A stretch of DNA of 8,277 bases from Legionella genomosp. 1 (GTDB lineage Bacteria; Pseudomonadota; Gammaproteobacteria; Legionellales; Legionellaceae): the NCBI GenBank assembly GCA_945901145.1, contig CAMDJY010000057.1, positions 1-8,277 on the forward strand. Reading direction: 5' to 3'. A program made the position numbers and the translations under genes. This document shows, in pieces, positions 6,667-8,277 of the stretch. Every line of letters starts with the position of its first letter. Position 1 is the first letter of the stretch. The notes under the pieces are model-generated. The model made no database searches. It worked only from the letters and a program-made list of their open reading frames with translations, and had not been told where the DNA came from.

Positions 6667-7095
6667 GTGAAACAAGATATTGGCAATATGGGAATTGCTC
6701 CCTACAAGGAAGGGTTAAACGAAGCGTACATGAATCCCAAGCAACTCGACCACATCGAAAAAATTCTCTTGGCATGGCGCCAATCCTTAATGGAAGAAGT
6801 TGACCGAACGGTCACACACATGAAAGACGAAGCCGCTAATTTTCCAGATCCCTCAGATCGAGCGAGTCAAGAAGAAGAATTCAGCATCAAGCTCCGAGCC
6901 CGGGACCGAGAACGCAAGCTTATTAAAAAAATCGAAGATGCCCTTGAACGTCTACACGATGAAGACTTTGGATACTGTGAAGCCTGTGGCATCGAAATTG
7001 GTTTACGTCGTCTCGAGGCTCGTCCAACGGCAACCTTGTGTATTGATTGCAAAACCCTTTCAGAAATTAAAGAAAGACAAAATCAGGGTAACTAA
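6667..7095 (+). CDS. dksA: DksA, RNA polymerase-binding stringent-response regulator
   Basis: DksA inserts a coiled coil into the secondary channel of RNA polymerase and, with ppGpp, represses stable-RNA promoters and activates others. The protein has 142 residues (E. coli 151). Two long helices form the coiled coil (about 25-55 and 67-98). The tip reads [14 protein letters not shown] with D61 and D64, matching the functionally critical tip aspartates D71 and D74 of E. coli. The zinc finger is C104-x2-C107 and C125-x2-C128, followed by [10 protein letters not shown]. The start is GTG, supported by AAGGA 9 nt upstream. An ATG at codon 8 would also be in frame but has no good ribosome binding site. 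It stops 2 nt short of the convergent waaA stop codon. Confidence 0.95.
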   Translation: MKQDIGNMGIAPYKEGLNEAYMNPKQLDHIEKILLAWRQSLMEEVDRTVTHMKDEAANFPDPSDRASQEEEFSIKLRARDRERKLIKKIEDALERLHDEDFGYCEACGIEIGLRRLEARPTATLCIDCKTLSEIKERQNQGN

Positions 7096-7097
7096 GC

Positions 7098-8277
7098 TTA
7101 AATACGAGCCTGAGTACGAATCAATTCAAAGTGACGCGCAACAGCCCCTTGGTTCGAAACTAGAATTTTGCTTGCTTGTGCGGTTTGGTTTAATCGGCTC
7201 GATTCATTTTTATGAAAACTCAATAATTTTTCAACCCATTCTTCGGCATTCTTAACCTGACTCAGAGCCCCGCCTGACACCAATTCATCGATAATAGATT
7301 GAGAGTTTTGCATATATGGTCCACAAAAAGTAGGAATACCAAGTGCAATCGGCTCTAAAACATTATGTCCACCCACCGGAACAAAACTGCCGCCAACAAA
7401 AGCGTAGTCACATAAGGTATAAAAAGATAAAAGCTCGCCCAATGAATCAATAATAATTATCTCGCACCGCTCATGAATTGATTGCGTATTACTACGAATA
7501 CCAACCTGATACCCTTGGTTTTGACTGAGCTGAACCACGCGCTGGAATCGTTCAGAATGCCTAGGGGCTATGAGTAAAATAACATTTGGAATCATTTGCT
7601 GAAGGCGCGTGAATGCTGCCAATATCGGCACTTCTTCTCCCTCATGCGTACTTGCGGCGATGACGACTAAACGCTGTTCACCCCATGATTTTTTTAGAGA
7701 TTTCACTGCCGCTAAATGCTGAAAAGTTAAACTTAAATCAAACTTCATATTTCCCAGCATTTGAATACGCTGAACATCAGCGCCCAAAATTTGATAGCGC
7801 TCAGCATCGAGCGGGCTTTGCGCCATAATATATTTAAAATGATTTAAAATGGGCTTAAACAACCAACCAAAAGGGCGATACTGTTTAAACGCAGCATCGG
7901 AAATTCGGGCATTGGCTAAAAACAGAGGCATGTGTGCGTTTGCTTCTACAATTAAATTAGGCCAAATCTCAGTTTCCATAATAATACCTACACGCGCTTC
8001 TATTTTTTTAAAAAATCGGCGTAATGCGTAAGGAAAGTCATAAGGAATATACTGGTGCGACACCCGCGTCCCAAAGCGTCGGATCACTTGTTGTGATCCA
8101 GAAGGTGTCATCGTTGTCACCAAGACTCGATAGTTTGCATCAAGAAAATTTTGAATCAGAGGCGTCGCCGCGACCACCTCACCTAAAGAAACTGCATGTA
8201 ACCAAATATCAACCGATGGCGTGGATAGTCTGCCTAAAGACAAACGTTCGGCTAATCTTTCTCGATAAGCAGGTAAA
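7098..8277 (-). CDS. waaA: WaaA (KdtA), Kdo transferase, N-terminus outside window
   Basis: This GT30 family glycosyltransferase adds Kdo from CMP-Kdo to lipid IVA, the first step of the lipopolysaccharide inner core, at the cytoplasmic face of the inner membrane. The frame is open to the right edge and 392 residues are visible (E. coli has 425), so about 30 residues including the membrane anchor are missing. The visible start AYRERLAERL matches the family position before the first domain. A TTG-initiated form at 8241-8243 would cut into this conserved segment and is not the true start. Motifs are HAVSLGEV (about 27-34, with the glutamate at the expected general-base position), TTMTPSGSQ, METEIWPNLI, NARISD, and GGSFVPVGGHNVLEPIALG near the C-terminus. 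The order of two Rossmann-like domains is normal. It converges on dksA with no space for a terminator. Confidence 0.95.
   Translation of the reverse strand, partial: LPAYRERLAERLSLGRLSTPSVDIWLHAVSLGEVVAATPLIQNFLDANYRVLVTTMTPSGSQQVIRRFGTRVSHQYIPYDFPYALRRFFKKIEARVGIIMETEIWPNLIVEANAHMPLFLANARISDAAFKQYRPFGWLFKPILNHFKYIMAQSPLDAERYQILGADVQRIQMLGNMKFDLSLTFQHLAAVKSLKKSWGEQRLVVIAASTHEGEEVPILAAFTRLQQMIPNVILLIAPRHSERFQRVVQLSQNQGYQVGIRSNTQSIHERCEIIIIDSLGELLSFYTLCDYAFVGGSFVPVGGHNVLEPIALGIPTFCGPYMQNSQSIIDELVSGGALSQVKNAEEWVEKLLSFHKNESSRLNQTAQASKILVSNQGAVARHFELIRTQARI

Noticed and set aside
6938..7255. Plus-strand open frame spanning the end of dksA and the antisense of waaA
   Set aside because: It overlaps two confidently identified genes and resembles neither; its start has no ribosome binding site.
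7098..8243. Complete waaA gene starting at a TTG inside the window
   Set aside because: The frame continues upstream with AYRERLAER, which belongs to the conserved N-terminal domain, so the gene is truncated by the window edge.

Overview
The window looks like a compact, moderately AT-rich gammaproteobacterial chromosome. BamD, DksA, WaaA, RdgC, WrbA and two exonuclease III family enzymes are all readable end to end or nearly so. The left side carries a secreted propeller protein with an N-terminal domain of a style I associate from memory with Legionella, Coxiella and relatives, beside a small outer-membrane barrel. I therefore infer an order Legionellales-like bacterium, without database support.

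Left region (1-2353, minus strand): a tightly spaced three-gene cluster. In transcription order it holds a 250-residue outer-membrane beta-barrel protein, a 430-residue secreted beta-propeller with a cysteine pair in each blade, and the first 94 residues of a PaaK/CapK-type adenylate-forming enzyme that runs off the left edge. Spacings are 10 and 15 nt, so the three are probably co-transcribed. Their joint function is unknown and this is the least ordinary part of the window.

Middle-left (2414-4585, minus strand): a probable operon of wrbA (flavodoxin-like quinone reductase) and two different exonuclease III/AP endonuclease genes. The upstream one is of the ExoA/APE1-like subtype and the downstream one of the E. 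coli XthA-like subtype. The two overlap by 8 nt, with a GTG start chosen for the second. Together they suggest defence against redox and oxidative DNA damage.

Middle-right (4586-6380): rdgC on the plus strand is divergent from wrbA across a 117-nt control region. It is convergent with bamD (minus), and the last 26 nt of the two genes overlap.

Right region (6381-8277): bamD and a tRNA-Ser(UGA) gene fire divergently from a roughly 100-nt spacer with interlocked promoter elements. Next come dksA (plus) with its own likely promoter and, convergent with it and only 2 nt away, waaA (Kdo transferase, minus), whose N-terminus lies beyond the right edge. Two genes here serve the outer membrane (bamD for barrel insertion, waaA for lipopolysaccharide inner core), and the left cluster encodes a probable BamD client barrel. 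No insertion sequence, CRISPR array, convincing rho-independent terminator or clear horizontal-transfer scar was seen. No stretch over 300 nt lacks a gene.
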